Shown here: positions 12,392 to 20,319 of the stretch, piece after piece
Layout: each line of letters starts with the position of its first letter
How positions within the stretch are numbered: position 1 is the first letter of the stretch
DNA from: Gemmatimonadota bacterium
GTDB taxonomy: Bacteria; JAAXHH01
Assembly (NCBI GenBank): GCA_009835325.1
Contig: VXWP01000005.1
Span: 35,436 to 91,241, forward strand
Reading direction: 5' to 3'
Length of the DNA: 55,806 nt
Notes under the pieces: model-generated
The model's database searches: none
What the model was told of the DNA's origin: nothing
The model's input: only the letters and a program-made list of their open reading frames with translations
Made by a program: the position numbers and the translations under genes

Positions 12392-13609
12392 CTACTTCAG
12401 GGGACTTGAAAAACCTTTCAGCGCTTCCTCGTCGATCAGGACACCCAGTCCGGGCCGATCCGTTACGGGAAACGCGCCGCCCGTGGGCTTCGGGGCTTCC
12501 AGCGCATAGCGGCACCGCGTGGGAAAGGACTCGTGGCCGTGTTCCATGACCAGGAAGTTGGGGATGGCCGCGGACAGCTGGATGGTCGCGGCGGTGGCGA
12601 GCACTCCACCGCCCCCTATGTGGGGTGACACGGGGATATTGTAGGTCTCCGCGAGCACGGCGATGCGTTTCCCCTCGGTCAGCCCCGTTCGCCCGATATC
12701 CGGCATCACCACGTCGCAGGTCCTTCGGTCGAAGGCTTCCTTCATCTCGAACCGGGTGCGGTACCACTCACCGTTGGCGACGTGCATGTCCAGTGCCCGG
12801 GTCACCTCCGCATGACCCGCCAGGTCTTCGGGCAGGGTTGGCGCCTCCAGCCAGTAGATGTCCAATGCTTCCAGTTCCCGGCCCAGCCTGATCGCCCCGC
12901 CCACGTCGAATTCGGTATGCACGTCCACCATGACGGAGATGTCCGGACCGACGCGCTCGCGGACGGCCCTGGCGATGGCGACGGTACCGGCGCGGTCCCT
13001 GGACGGGGACAGTTTCAGTCCGCGGTAGCCCGCGGCCACGAGTCTTTCGGCCCGGTCCGCCGCGGTGGCGGGGTCGCGGCCGGCGCATCCCGAGTAGATT
13101 TCGACCCGGTCCCGGAACCGTCCCCCAAGCAGTTTATGGACCGGCAGGTCCAGCGCTTTTCCTTTCAGGTCCCACAGGGCGATATCGCACGCGGCGAGGG
13201 CGTCGACGTAGAAACCGGTCGGATGTCCCCTTTCCCGCATGCCGTCGTAGAGTTGCTGCCACAGGAACTCCACGTCGAAGGGGTCCGCGCCGATCAGAAC
13301 GGGACGGCACAGGTTCTCCACGATGGTCCGCGTCGTATCGGGCAATATGGGACTCTGCCCTTCACCGTAGCCGACCAGGCCCTCTTCGGTCGAGACGCGC
13401 ACCACCAGGGTCTCGTGCATGTCGGACTTGAAGGCATGCCTGTTTTCCGGGATGAAATACGGTGAGGAAGCACCGGGTTCGGGGGATACGCCGTGTGCTC
13501 CCGGTCCGGTCGCTCCCGAGCCGTCCGTTCCCTGGCTTACACGCAATTCCTGGCCGGCTTCTCTCGGGATTCGTACCGCGAAAGCTTCGACGTTCGATAT
13601 TTTCATCAT
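12392..13609 (-). CDS. Mandelate racemase/muconate lactonizing enzyme family protein (enolase superfamily)
   Basis: A 405-residue enolase-superfamily enzyme that would abstract a proton alpha to a carboxylate, as in acid-sugar dehydratases or racemases. The N-terminal capping domain starts MKISNVEAFAVRIP. The barrel has ALAACDIALWDLKGKA, the metal ligands Asp (MVDVHTEFD), Glu (YWLEAP) and Glu (VANGEW), the VMPDIGRTG strand and the catalytic-type His in SPHIGGGG. The usual KxK motif reads GLKLSPS, so only the first Lys is kept. An insertion rich in Gly and Pro lies at residues 25-50. The SD GGAGG overlaps the end of rtcB, 1 bp away, so it is the last gene of the operon. Confidence 0.85.
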   Translation of the reverse strand: MMKISNVEAFAVRIPREAGQELRVSQGTDGSGATGPGAHGVSPEPGASSPYFIPENRHAFKSDMHETLVVRVSTEEGLVGYGEGQSPILPDTTRTIVENLCRPVLIGADPFDVEFLWQQLYDGMRERGHPTGFYVDALAACDIALWDLKGKALDLPVHKLLGGRFRDRVEIYSGCAGRDPATAADRAERLVAAGYRGLKLSPSRDRAGTVAIARAVRERVGPDISVMVDVHTEFDVGGAIRLGRELEALDIYWLEAPTLPEDLAGHAEVTRALDMHVANGEWYRTRFEMKEAFDRRTCDVVMPDIGRTGLTEGKRIAVLAETYNIPVSPHIGGGGVLATAATIQLSAAIPNFLVMEHGHESFPTRCRYALEAPKPTGGAFPVTDRPGLGVLIDEEALKGFSSPLK

Positions 13610-13610
13610 C

Positions 13611-14876
13611 TCAATCCTCCGGTCGCTCGCCGGCCGGCGCCATCTTCACCAGCCTGGGTTCGAAGCGGGCCACCACCTCCACCAGGTCGGTCTGCGCCGC
13701 CATCACTGCTTCGATATTCTTGTATACGAAGGGGACTTCGTCGAGACCGGCGGACATAAGCGTGACGCCTTTCTCCCGAAGCAGCCGGTTGGCGTCCTGC
13801 CAGTTCAGGCTCCGGATCGCCCGTTTCCGGCTCATCACGCGGCCTGCGCCGTGGGCGGCGGAGTTCATCGACGCACGATTGCCCTTTCCGCGGACCACGA
13901 AGGCCGGACTCGCCATCGAGCCGGGTATGATGCCCAGTACGCCCGGGCCTGCCGGCGTAGCGCCCTTGCGATGTACGATTGCTTTCCGGTCAGGTCTACG
14001 GCCGTGCAGGTCGGACTGGCCGTGCAGGCCGGACTGGCCGTGCTGGTCGCGCTGACCGGACCGGCCGGGGACGGCGATCTTTTCCTTCCACGCGAAATTG
14101 TGGTGGTTCTCCAGGTCCAGCAAAACTTCCGCACCGAGGTGGCCGGCCATGTGCCGGTGTATACATGCGTGGTTGGCCTCCGCGTAATGGCCCATAAGCT
14201 CCATGGCCGCCCAGTATTCCTGTCCCGGCTCGGTGTCCAGGTCCAGCCAGGCCAGGTGCCGCTGTTCCCGGGACAGTTCGGGGCGCATGGACATGGCCAG
14301 CCTGCTGTAATAGGAGGCGACCATGGCGCCGGTCCCCCGGCTTCCGCTGTGGGAGAGCAGGGCGAGGTAGGTGCCAGTATCGAGCCTATTCAACGGCTCA
14401 TTCAACGTCAGTTCGCCGAATTCGACGAAATGGTTGCCGCTCCCGCTGGTGCCCAGTTGGCTCCAGGCCTTGTCCTTCGCTTTTTTGGTCACGGGAGAGA
14501 CGGACCAGTTCCGGTCGAGGACCGGGTGGTTCCGGCGCTTCTTGAATCGGGCCCCCACGCCGAAGCGCGTCTCCGCCGAGATGGCCTTCTTCAGGCGGTC
14601 CGTACCCCGGTCGTGCCGCAGCGTGCCCAGCGGCAGGTCCAGGACGGTCAGTTTCATCCGGCAGGCGATGTCGACGCCCACGGCGTAGGGAATGACCGCG
14701 TTGTCCGTGGCCAGCACGCCGCCGATGGGCAGGCCGTAACCCACGTGGGCGTCCGGCATCAGCGCGGCGGCCACGGCCACGGGAAGCGCACAGGCCCGCT
14801 CCATCTGCTGGATCGACTGCTCGTCCAGGTCCCGTCCCCACTGCCGGTAGGGTATGCGATCTGCCAAAGCGGTCAT
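13611..14876 (-). CDS. rtcB: RtcB-family RNA ligase with a 9-bp-repeat insertion
   Basis: RtcB ligates RNA 2',3'-cyclic phosphate or 3'-phosphate ends to 5'-OH ends using GTP and Mn2+. The 421-residue protein shows the family motifs: MPDAHVGYGLPIGGVLAT, GVDIACRMKLT, LGTSGSGNHFVEFGE, LLSHSGSRGTG, ENHHNFAW, HRKGATPAG and AAHGAGRVMSR, where His342 is the expected guanylylation site. Residues about 271-291 are an insertion, coded by seven 9-bp repeat units, between NFAWKEK and the HRKGATPA segment. In relatives known to me this loop is short. The gene sits in a metabolic operon (TauD upstream by 6 bp, racemase downstream by 1 bp) with no RtcA or archease gene. Confidence 0.93.
   Translation of the reverse strand: MTALADRIPYRQWGRDLDEQSIQQMERACALPVAVAAALMPDAHVGYGLPIGGVLATDNAVIPYAVGVDIACRMKLTVLDLPLGTLRHDRGTDRLKKAISAETRFGVGARFKKRRNHPVLDRNWSVSPVTKKAKDKAWSQLGTSGSGNHFVEFGELTLNEPLNRLDTGTYLALLSHSGSRGTGAMVASYYSRLAMSMRPELSREQRHLAWLDLDTEPGQEYWAAMELMGHYAEANHACIHRHMAGHLGAEVLLDLENHHNFAWKEKIAVPGRSGQRDQHGQSGLHGQSDLHGRRPDRKAIVHRKGATPAGPGVLGIIPGSMASPAFVVRGKGNRASMNSAAHGAGRVMSRKRAIRSLNWQDANRLLREKGVTLMSAGLDEVPFVYKNIEAVMAAQTDLVEVVARFEPRLVKMAPAGERPED
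14004..14066 (-). repeat. 9-bp tandem repeats inside rtcB
   Basis: Seven 9-bp units, read on the coding strand as GGCCAGTCC, GGCCTGCAC, GACCAGCAC, GGTCAGCGC and similar. They encode three-residue units (GQS, GLH, DQH, GQR) and keep the reading frame. Confidence 0.8.
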
Positions 14877-14882
14877 GTCCTC

Positions 14883-15773
14883 TCAGAAGCCGGCAATCTG
14901 GCGTCCGCTGAAGGTGAGCCGGAACATGAGCCGTTCGTAACGCGTGTCGTCAAAGGGCGTCGGGGCGTGCAGCGTGCACCGGTTGTCCCAGACCACCAGG
15001 TCGCCCGGACGCCACCCGTGCATGTAGGTGTAATCTTCTCCGGTCGCGTGGGCCTGCAGATCGTTCAGCAGCGCCGATCCCTCCGCGGGCGACATCCCTT
15101 CGACGGATTCTATGTGGCAAAGGGGCAGGTAGAGGGATTTTCGACCGGTCTCCGGGTGTCGCGCGACCAGGGGCCGGACGATCGGGGGAAACTGTGCCAG
15201 TAGTGCTTCACTTAGTGGCGGGCGATGCGGATTCTTCTTCCTGAGCAGTTCGTTGAGATGGTTGTAGGAATGGACGGTCCGGATGGAATTGGTGCGTGCT
15301 TTGACTTCGTCCGGCAGGTGCTCGTAGGCCGCGGTCATGCCCGCGAAGCCCGTTTCCCCGCCCTCGGGGGGCGTGCGGATGCAAAACAGGCAGGATCCGA
15401 CGGGCTGGGGATGGCGGAATGAATCGTCCATGTGCCACAGCAGCGGCGGCGGGTCCGCCTGGATGAAGAGCGCGGTGTACTTTCCGTTCTCCTTCGCGTT
15501 CCCGATGCGCAGGATGTCGGGGAACCCCGGAACCAGGAAGGCCGGATCATATTTCTCGTTGCCCTCGGGTGTCCCGAACCGGGTTACGAACCGGCGGAGA
15601 TGGGAGGGTTCGATATGTCCCTGGTTACGGATGACCACCAGTCCGCCTAACGCGTGAAAAGCGTCCACGGCTTCCTTGACCATGGCTTCATCGAGCCGTG
15701 CGAGGTCCACGTCTCCGAGTTCGGCACCGAACCCGGACCGGGTCAGCGAAGTGTATCCGGACGTTTCAGCCAT
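14883..15773 (-). CDS. TauD/TfdA-family Fe(II)/2-oxoglutarate dioxygenase
   Basis: A 296-residue oxygenase of the TauD family. The iron ligands are visible: LLWHMDDSFR gives His114 and Asp116, and RCTLHAPTPFDD gives the distal His near residue 269, followed by the RLMFRLTF strand with the 2-oxoglutarate-binding Arg. The family hydroxylates taurine, 2,4-D or other small carboxylates and sulfonates; the substrate here is unknown. It is the second gene of the minus-strand operon, 19 bp after the PLP lyase and 6 bp before rtcB. Confidence 0.9.
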   Translation of the reverse strand: MAETSGYTSLTRSGFGAELGDVDLARLDEAMVKEAVDAFHALGGLVVIRNQGHIEPSHLRRFVTRFGTPEGNEKYDPAFLVPGFPDILRIGNAKENGKYTALFIQADPPPLLWHMDDSFRHPQPVGSCLFCIRTPPEGGETGFAGMTAAYEHLPDEVKARTNSIRTVHSYNHLNELLRKKNPHRPPLSEALLAQFPPIVRPLVARHPETGRKSLYLPLCHIESVEGMSPAEGSALLNDLQAHATGEDYTYMHGWRPGDLVVWDNRCTLHAPTPFDDTRYERLMFRLTFSGRQIAGF

Positions 15774-15792
15774 ACCGGAAGGGTATCCTGGA

Positions 15793-16956
15793 TCAGCGCA
15801 GTTTTCCGCGGCCGAGAATGGGCCAGACCGTCTCGACGACTCCGTTGCGGATCCCGTAGAGGTGGTCGTGGAGGAACAGGGTGACGTCGGTGTAGGCCAC
15901 CATGAGATCTAGTTTGTCCCCGACGGCGATCTCGTGATTCGGGTCGGTGAAGGTCACGGTCCCGTGTTCCGCGGACATGCGCACGCTCTCCACGTCATCG
16001 ACGCCCACCGGCATGGGCATGCCGAACCACGCGGGCACCGTCTTGAACCCGGCGTCCACGATCAGCCGGTCCGGTTCGGGGCGGCTGGTGACCGTGACGT
16101 GCACGAAGATGGCGGGGTCGGTCCGAACCCCCCACAGGGTGTACATCACGTCGTTGAAGATCGCGCCGCCGGCCTGGATCTCGGTGATCCCTTCCAGGTC
16201 GGGCGTGACCGACAGGGTGCCGCTTCCTCCGCCGCTCACGATATCGCAGGGCAGTCCCGCGGCCCGGCAGCGCTGTGCGGAGTCCACGAGATCTCCCACG
16301 GCCCGCCTGATCTCCCCGTGTTTCCAGTCGGAGTCTTCGTCCACGCAGGCGTGACCCTCCCAGGCCATGACCCCCCGGAAACGCAGGCCGGGGGTCTGGT
16401 GGACCTTCCGGGCAAGCTCGACGACCGGTTCGCCGGGCCGGACGCCGGCCCGCTCCATGCCCGTGTTCAGTTCGACGAGCACGCCGACCTCGACGCCGGT
16501 TTCCACCGCAGTGCGGCCCAGTTCCTCCAGCGTGGCGTCGCTGTCGACGGCGACCTTCACGTCCGCTTGCCTGCAGAGACGAGCCAGGCGGATGTATTTC
16601 GGCGGTCCGACCACCTGGTTGGCGATGAGGACGTCCTCGACTCCGCCCGCGGCCATGACCTCGGCTTCACCGAGCTTGGCGCAGGTGACGCCGATGGCGC
16701 CGGCCTTCAGCAACATGTGGGCAATCGCCGGGATCTTGACCCCCTTGATGTGCGGGCGCCAGTCCACGCCGGCTTCCTTCAGCCGATGCCCCACGGTGCG
16801 GATGTTGTTTTCAAGACGATCCAGGTCAACCCAGAGGACCGGGGTGTCCAGATCTTCCTTGCGCGTTCCGATCTCGTCCAAAGTTTGATCCCTCACTAGG
16901 TTCACCACGGGCCTTACGCGGTGTGGGTCTCCGGCAGACCAGGGCAAAAAAGACAT
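15793..16956 (-). CDS. Fold-type III PLP enzyme, D-threonine aldolase / D-serine dehydratase-like
   Basis: A 387-residue protein with the alanine-racemase-like TIM barrel of the DSD1/D-threonine aldolase family. LDTPVLWVDLDRLENNI opens the domain, and RPHIKGVK holds the likely PLP lysine (Lys71), in the place of the usual RPHxK. The barrel strands VDSDATLEEL, VLVELNTGMERAGV and DIVSGGGSGT follow. The C-terminal LFLHDHLYGIRNG resembles the metal site of these enzymes. It probably cleaves or dehydrates a beta-hydroxy-D-amino acid. It leads the four-gene operon. No strong SD precedes the chosen ATG; GTG codons about 18-21 residues later are possible alternative starts. Confidence 0.82.
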   Translation of the reverse strand: MSFLPWSAGDPHRVRPVVNLVRDQTLDEIGTRKEDLDTPVLWVDLDRLENNIRTVGHRLKEAGVDWRPHIKGVKIPAIAHMLLKAGAIGVTCAKLGEAEVMAAGGVEDVLIANQVVGPPKYIRLARLCRQADVKVAVDSDATLEELGRTAVETGVEVGVLVELNTGMERAGVRPGEPVVELARKVHQTPGLRFRGVMAWEGHACVDEDSDWKHGEIRRAVGDLVDSAQRCRAAGLPCDIVSGGGSGTLSVTPDLEGITEIQAGGAIFNDVMYTLWGVRTDPAIFVHVTVTSRPEPDRLIVDAGFKTVPAWFGMPMPVGVDDVESVRMSAEHGTVTFTDPNHEIAVGDKLDLMVAYTDVTLFLHDHLYGIRNGVVETVWPILGRGKLR

Positions 16957-17063
16957 AGCTCACGAGATTTCGTCGGTTATCACCGACTGAACATTTTGTA
17001 CCATGTCGGCGAGAATACGTCAAGGATGTTCAGAGACCCCATTGCCAATATACGGAGGACATC

Positions 17064-17300
17064 ATGGAGATTGCAGGACTTCTGATCCAACCGGCCGTTT
17101 TGCTGGCGGCCTTCGTCTTCTTCTGGCGGGAAGCCAAGGCAGGACGCCAGGAGCTGAAGGTCGAACTGAAGGTCGAGATGCAGAACATGGAAACGCGTAT
17201 GCAGAACATGGAAACGCGTATCCGGGAAGACATCGGGAAGATGGAGCACCGGATCGCCCGGATCGAAGATATCATGCTCAGTCAAAAACAGACTTCATAA
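17064..17300 (+). CDS. Small membrane-anchored coiled-coil protein
   Basis: A 78-residue protein with a good SD (GGAGG, 6 bp before the ATG). Residues 4-21 form one hydrophobic segment (AGLLIQPAVLLAAFVFFW). The rest is a charged helix with heptad spacing (METRMQNMETRIREDIGKMEHRI). The helix is built from DNA duplications: a 12-bp unit twice (17154-17177) and a 21-bp unit twice (17181-17222), the latter exactly one heptad. No enzymatic motif is present. It lies between the operon ending at 16956 and the sulfatase. Proteins of this form are common but unassigned. Confidence 0.7.
   Translation: MEIAGLLIQPAVLLAAFVFFWREAKAGRQELKVELKVEMQNMETRMQNMETRIREDIGKMEHRIARIEDIMLSQKQTS
17181..17222 (+). repeat. 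21-bp tandem duplication (one coiled-coil heptad)
   Basis: Two 21-bp copies differing only in the last base encode QNMETRM and QNMETRI. A preceding pair of 12-bp copies (17154-17177) encodes LKVE twice. Confidence 0.85.
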
Positions 17301-17372
17301 CCACAATATCTGAAGAGAGGCGGGACTATGGAAAGCGGAACGCCAGGGAGATCTGAAACAACGAGCAGTCCG

Positions 17373-18830
17373 TTATCCCTGGTACCGGACGTCTTTGAAG
17401 GGTGAAACCAACGGGGCGTCCGGGCAATGCAGCCGGCCGTTCACGACCCATCCGCAGTTTCGCGCCTCGAGTTCAGACACGAGATATCCCTCCCACTGCT
17501 CCAATTCCTTTTCATAGGCCGGGTCGCTCACCAGGTTGCGGCACTCGCCGGGGTCCTCGTCCAGGTCGAAGAACTGCTTCTGATCGATTCGCGGCAGCCA
17601 GATGAACTTCCGGTGGCCGTCGGTCACGTACTGCATCTCCTGTTCGGGCGCGTAGCACCAGCAGTGCTCGCCGTGCAGGTAGTCTCGCCAGCCTTCGGTT
17701 TTGCCCCGCATCAGTGGGAGGAGGCTTTGTCCTGTCACTGTGGGCGGCACGTCCAAGCCAGCCGCGTCCAGGATCGTGGGCATGATGTCGCGGAGTTCGG
17801 CCACGCCGTCCGGAACGGGTGCCTTGACCTCTTCATTCCAGGCAGGCGGCGGGCAGACGATCAGCGGAATCCTCGCGCTCCCCTCGTAGGCGTAGGTCTT
17901 GCGCCAGAGATGGTGGTCGCCCACCATGTCGCCGTGGTCGGATGTGAAGATGACCCAGGTGTTGGACCAGGCCTCCGGCTCGTGCCGCTCCATCCAGTTC
18001 TTGAGCCGGCCGATCTGCGTGTCGATGAAGGAAATCTCCCCGTAGTACCCGGACCTGCCGCGATGGATGCGTGCGGCCGACTGCTTCCCGTGCCATGCGT
18101 TCAGGTCCGTGGCGTCGAAGGGCACGTCGTGCATGTCCGCCCAGTCGCCGATGTACGGCGGCGGGGTTTCCCGGTCGTGGTAAAGGTCGAAGTACCATGC
18201 GGGCGGCACGTACGGCGAATGGGGCCGGGCGAAGCTGATGTTGAGGAAGAAGGGTTTCACGCGGTCGCGCCGCGCGATGTGATGGATCGCCCTGCTCATG
18301 GTCCAGGCCGTCGGATGGAGGTATTCCTCTGTATGCCACGGACGACCGATCCACGAGTTCCAGTTGACCCCGTGATCGTCCGGCGTGATATCGCGCCGTT
18401 TCTCCCGGTCGAACCACTGGCGGTATTCGTCCCGCAGGCCCTGGGCGATCAGCCGGCCGGATTCGTCCAGTTCCGCTGACTGGAAGCCCATGTCCGCGCG
18501 CTGCGGCGTGAAGTGGCCCTTCCCGACCAGGTGGGTGGCATATCCCGCGTCCGCCAGCGTGCCGGCCAGGGTATGGGGGAAGTCGTTGGGTATCGGCCCC
18601 TGTCCCCGCCCCATGCCGAGGACGCCCGTGTGCCACTGGTCCATGCCGGTCATCACGGTCGAACGGGCGGGAATGCAGGAAGGGACCGCCGTGTAGGCGT
18701 GGGGAAACCGCGCGCCCCGTGCGGCCAGGTGGTCCAGGTTGGGTGTTTCCGCTACCGGATGTCCGTCGCAGCTCATGCAGTCGCCGCGCATCTGGTCCGC
18801 CATGATGAAGATGACGTTGGGACGGGACAT
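17373..18830 (-). CDS. Sulfatase (arylsulfatase family, type I formylglycine)
   Basis: A 485-residue sulfatase-fold hydrolase. The N-terminus RPNVIFIMADQMRGDCMSCDGHP supplies the first metal-binding Asp, and VPSCIPARSTVMTG is the CxPxR formylglycine signature with Cys52. FTSDHGDMVGDHHLWRK is the second conserved metal/active-site block. The family removes sulfate esters from carbohydrates or aromatic compounds; some relatives are phosphonate monoester hydrolases or choline sulfatases, so the substrate is open. No signal peptide is visible, suggesting a cytoplasmic enzyme. The SD AGGAG lies 10 bp before the start. No formylglycine-generating enzyme gene is in the window. Confidence 0.92.
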   Translation of the reverse strand: MSRPNVIFIMADQMRGDCMSCDGHPVAETPNLDHLAARGARFPHAYTAVPSCIPARSTVMTGMDQWHTGVLGMGRGQGPIPNDFPHTLAGTLADAGYATHLVGKGHFTPQRADMGFQSAELDESGRLIAQGLRDEYRQWFDREKRRDITPDDHGVNWNSWIGRPWHTEEYLHPTAWTMSRAIHHIARRDRVKPFFLNISFARPHSPYVPPAWYFDLYHDRETPPPYIGDWADMHDVPFDATDLNAWHGKQSAARIHRGRSGYYGEISFIDTQIGRLKNWMERHEPEAWSNTWVIFTSDHGDMVGDHHLWRKTYAYEGSARIPLIVCPPPAWNEEVKAPVPDGVAELRDIMPTILDAAGLDVPPTVTGQSLLPLMRGKTEGWRDYLHGEHCWCYAPEQEMQYVTDGHRKFIWLPRIDQKQFFDLDEDPGECRNLVSDPAYEKELEQWEGYLVSELEARNCGWVVNGRLHCPDAPLVSPFKDVRYQG

Positions 18831-19091
18831 GGTTTTCTGCTCCTGAATGACGCGCTCCTGGATGACGCGGAGTCCGGCAATGAGCCCGGCGGATGGGATT
18901 CATAACTTACGTGTCCCGTGTTTGCTGTCAAGATCGGAAGCCTTCCTCACATCACGGTAAATGACTACGGTATACGACTACCGTTAAGCCGTTAATCCCC
19001 TTGACATTGGGGCGGTCTCCTCCACATTTCATGCAGGGCAGGGCCGTCGATATTCGAGACCTCGGGATCCCGTCAAAGGAGGCATGCGCAC

Positions 19092-20309
19092 ATGGCTGCG
19101 CGCGACAAACCCATATCAGATGATGAGCGGGCATTCTGGGCGGACATACGGCGCCAGTTCTACCTCGAGGACGGCGTGACATTTCTCCAGGGCGGCTCGG
19201 TGGGTCCATCGGCGAGACCGGTCATCGAGCAGGTGATCGATTGGCTGCGGCAGGTGGAGGAGAACCCGCTGCGCAACCAGGGTGGCGGGCTCATGCGGTC
19301 CCTGGTCGAGTCGGCCCGCGAGAAAGTCGCCGATTTCACCGGGTCTTCCGCGAAAAACATGGCCCTGGTTCTCAACACCACGATGGGCATGAACGTCCCC
19401 GCCCGCGGGTTGCCCCTGCAGCCCGGCGGAGAGGTGTTGATGAGCGACCAGGAATACCCTTCCGTCCAGCGCATGTGGGAACACATGGCCAGGACGCAGC
19501 ACGTGCTGATCCGGAAGGTTCCCCTGCCGACGCCGCCCGATTCACCGGGGGAGATCGTCGACGCCTTCGCCGCCCATATCACACCACGTACCCAGGTCAT
19601 GGTCTTCTCCCACGTCTACTGCACCACGGGTCTTGTGGCGCCCGTTGACGAACTGACCACCCTGGCCCACGACCACGGCGCCGTGGCCGTGGTGGACGGC
19701 GCGCACGCGGTCGGCATGGTGCCGGTCGATATCGAAGCCTGGGGGTGCGATTTCTATGCAAGCAGTACGCACAAGTGGCTGCTCGCGCCCAAGGGGACGG
19801 GCATCTGCTATGTCGCGGATCCCTATCTGAGCGCGTTGCCGGCGCCCATTCTGGGATACAATACCTTTCCTGTGACCCACGCACGCCGGTTCGACGTGAC
19901 GGGGACACACGACACGACGCACTTCGCCGGACTGGGCGCCGCCATCGATTTTCAATTGGACATCGGATGGGAAGACCGGATCAGGCCCTATTGCCTGGGT
20001 CTGGCCCGGTACTTGCGCGAACTGATCACGACAGAGATCGATGGCGCCCGCATGACCGTGCCCCCCGGACCCGATATGTCCGGATTCCTGACTTCCTTTA
20101 CCATCGATGGCTGCAATCTCCAGAAGATCGTTCAGCTCATGTGGGAGGAATATCGCATACAGATCGCCGGCACACGGGCCGGCCATCTGCCCGTTTTCCG
20201 CATATCCACGCACTTCTACGACAGTTACGAGGATATCGACCGGTTCATCGATGCGTTGAAGGAGGTGCTCGCCACCCGGCGGGACGAGCTGTTCGAAGAA
20301 CGGGATTGA
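19092..20309 (+). CDS. Class V aminotransferase-fold PLP enzyme (isopenicillin-N epimerase/cysteine desulfurase-like)
   Basis: A 405-residue fold-type I PLP protein. FLQGGSVGPSARPVIE is the N-terminal substrate loop, VVDGAHAVGMVPVDIEAWGCDFYASSTHKWLLAPKGTG holds the PLP-binding Asp/His and the Schiff-base Lys228. The family includes isopenicillin-N epimerase, cysteine desulfurases and serine aminotransferases. The short SSTHKW loop and lack of a catalytic Cys loop favour the epimerase/lyase-like group. AAAGGAGG at 19077-19084 fixes the ATG at 19092. A TTGACA at 19001 could be part of its promoter. The helicase gene starts 10 bp after the stop. Confidence 0.85.
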   Translation: MAARDKPISDDERAFWADIRRQFYLEDGVTFLQGGSVGPSARPVIEQVIDWLRQVEENPLRNQGGGLMRSLVESAREKVADFTGSSAKNMALVLNTTMGMNVPARGLPLQPGGEVLMSDQEYPSVQRMWEHMARTQHVLIRKVPLPTPPDSPGEIVDAFAAHITPRTQVMVFSHVYCTTGLVAPVDELTTLAHDHGAVAVVDGAHAVGMVPVDIEAWGCDFYASSTHKWLLAPKGTGICYVADPYLSALPAPILGYNTFPVTHARRFDVTGTHDTTHFAGLGAAIDFQLDIGWEDRIRPYCLGLARYLRELITTEIDGARMTVPPGPDMSGFLTSFTIDGCNLQKIVQLMWEEYRIQIAGTRAGHLPVFRISTHFYDSYEDIDRFIDALKEVLATRRDELFEERD

Positions 20310-20319
20310 CCCGGAACCC

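Noticed and set aside
13419-15203. 594-codon plus-strand open frame opposite rtcB
   Set aside because: No domain; antisense of motif-complete RtcB and TauD genes.
19001-19029. Promoter of the class V aminotransferase gene
   Set aside because: TTGACA is perfect, but no acceptable -10 box lies 16-18 bp downstream.
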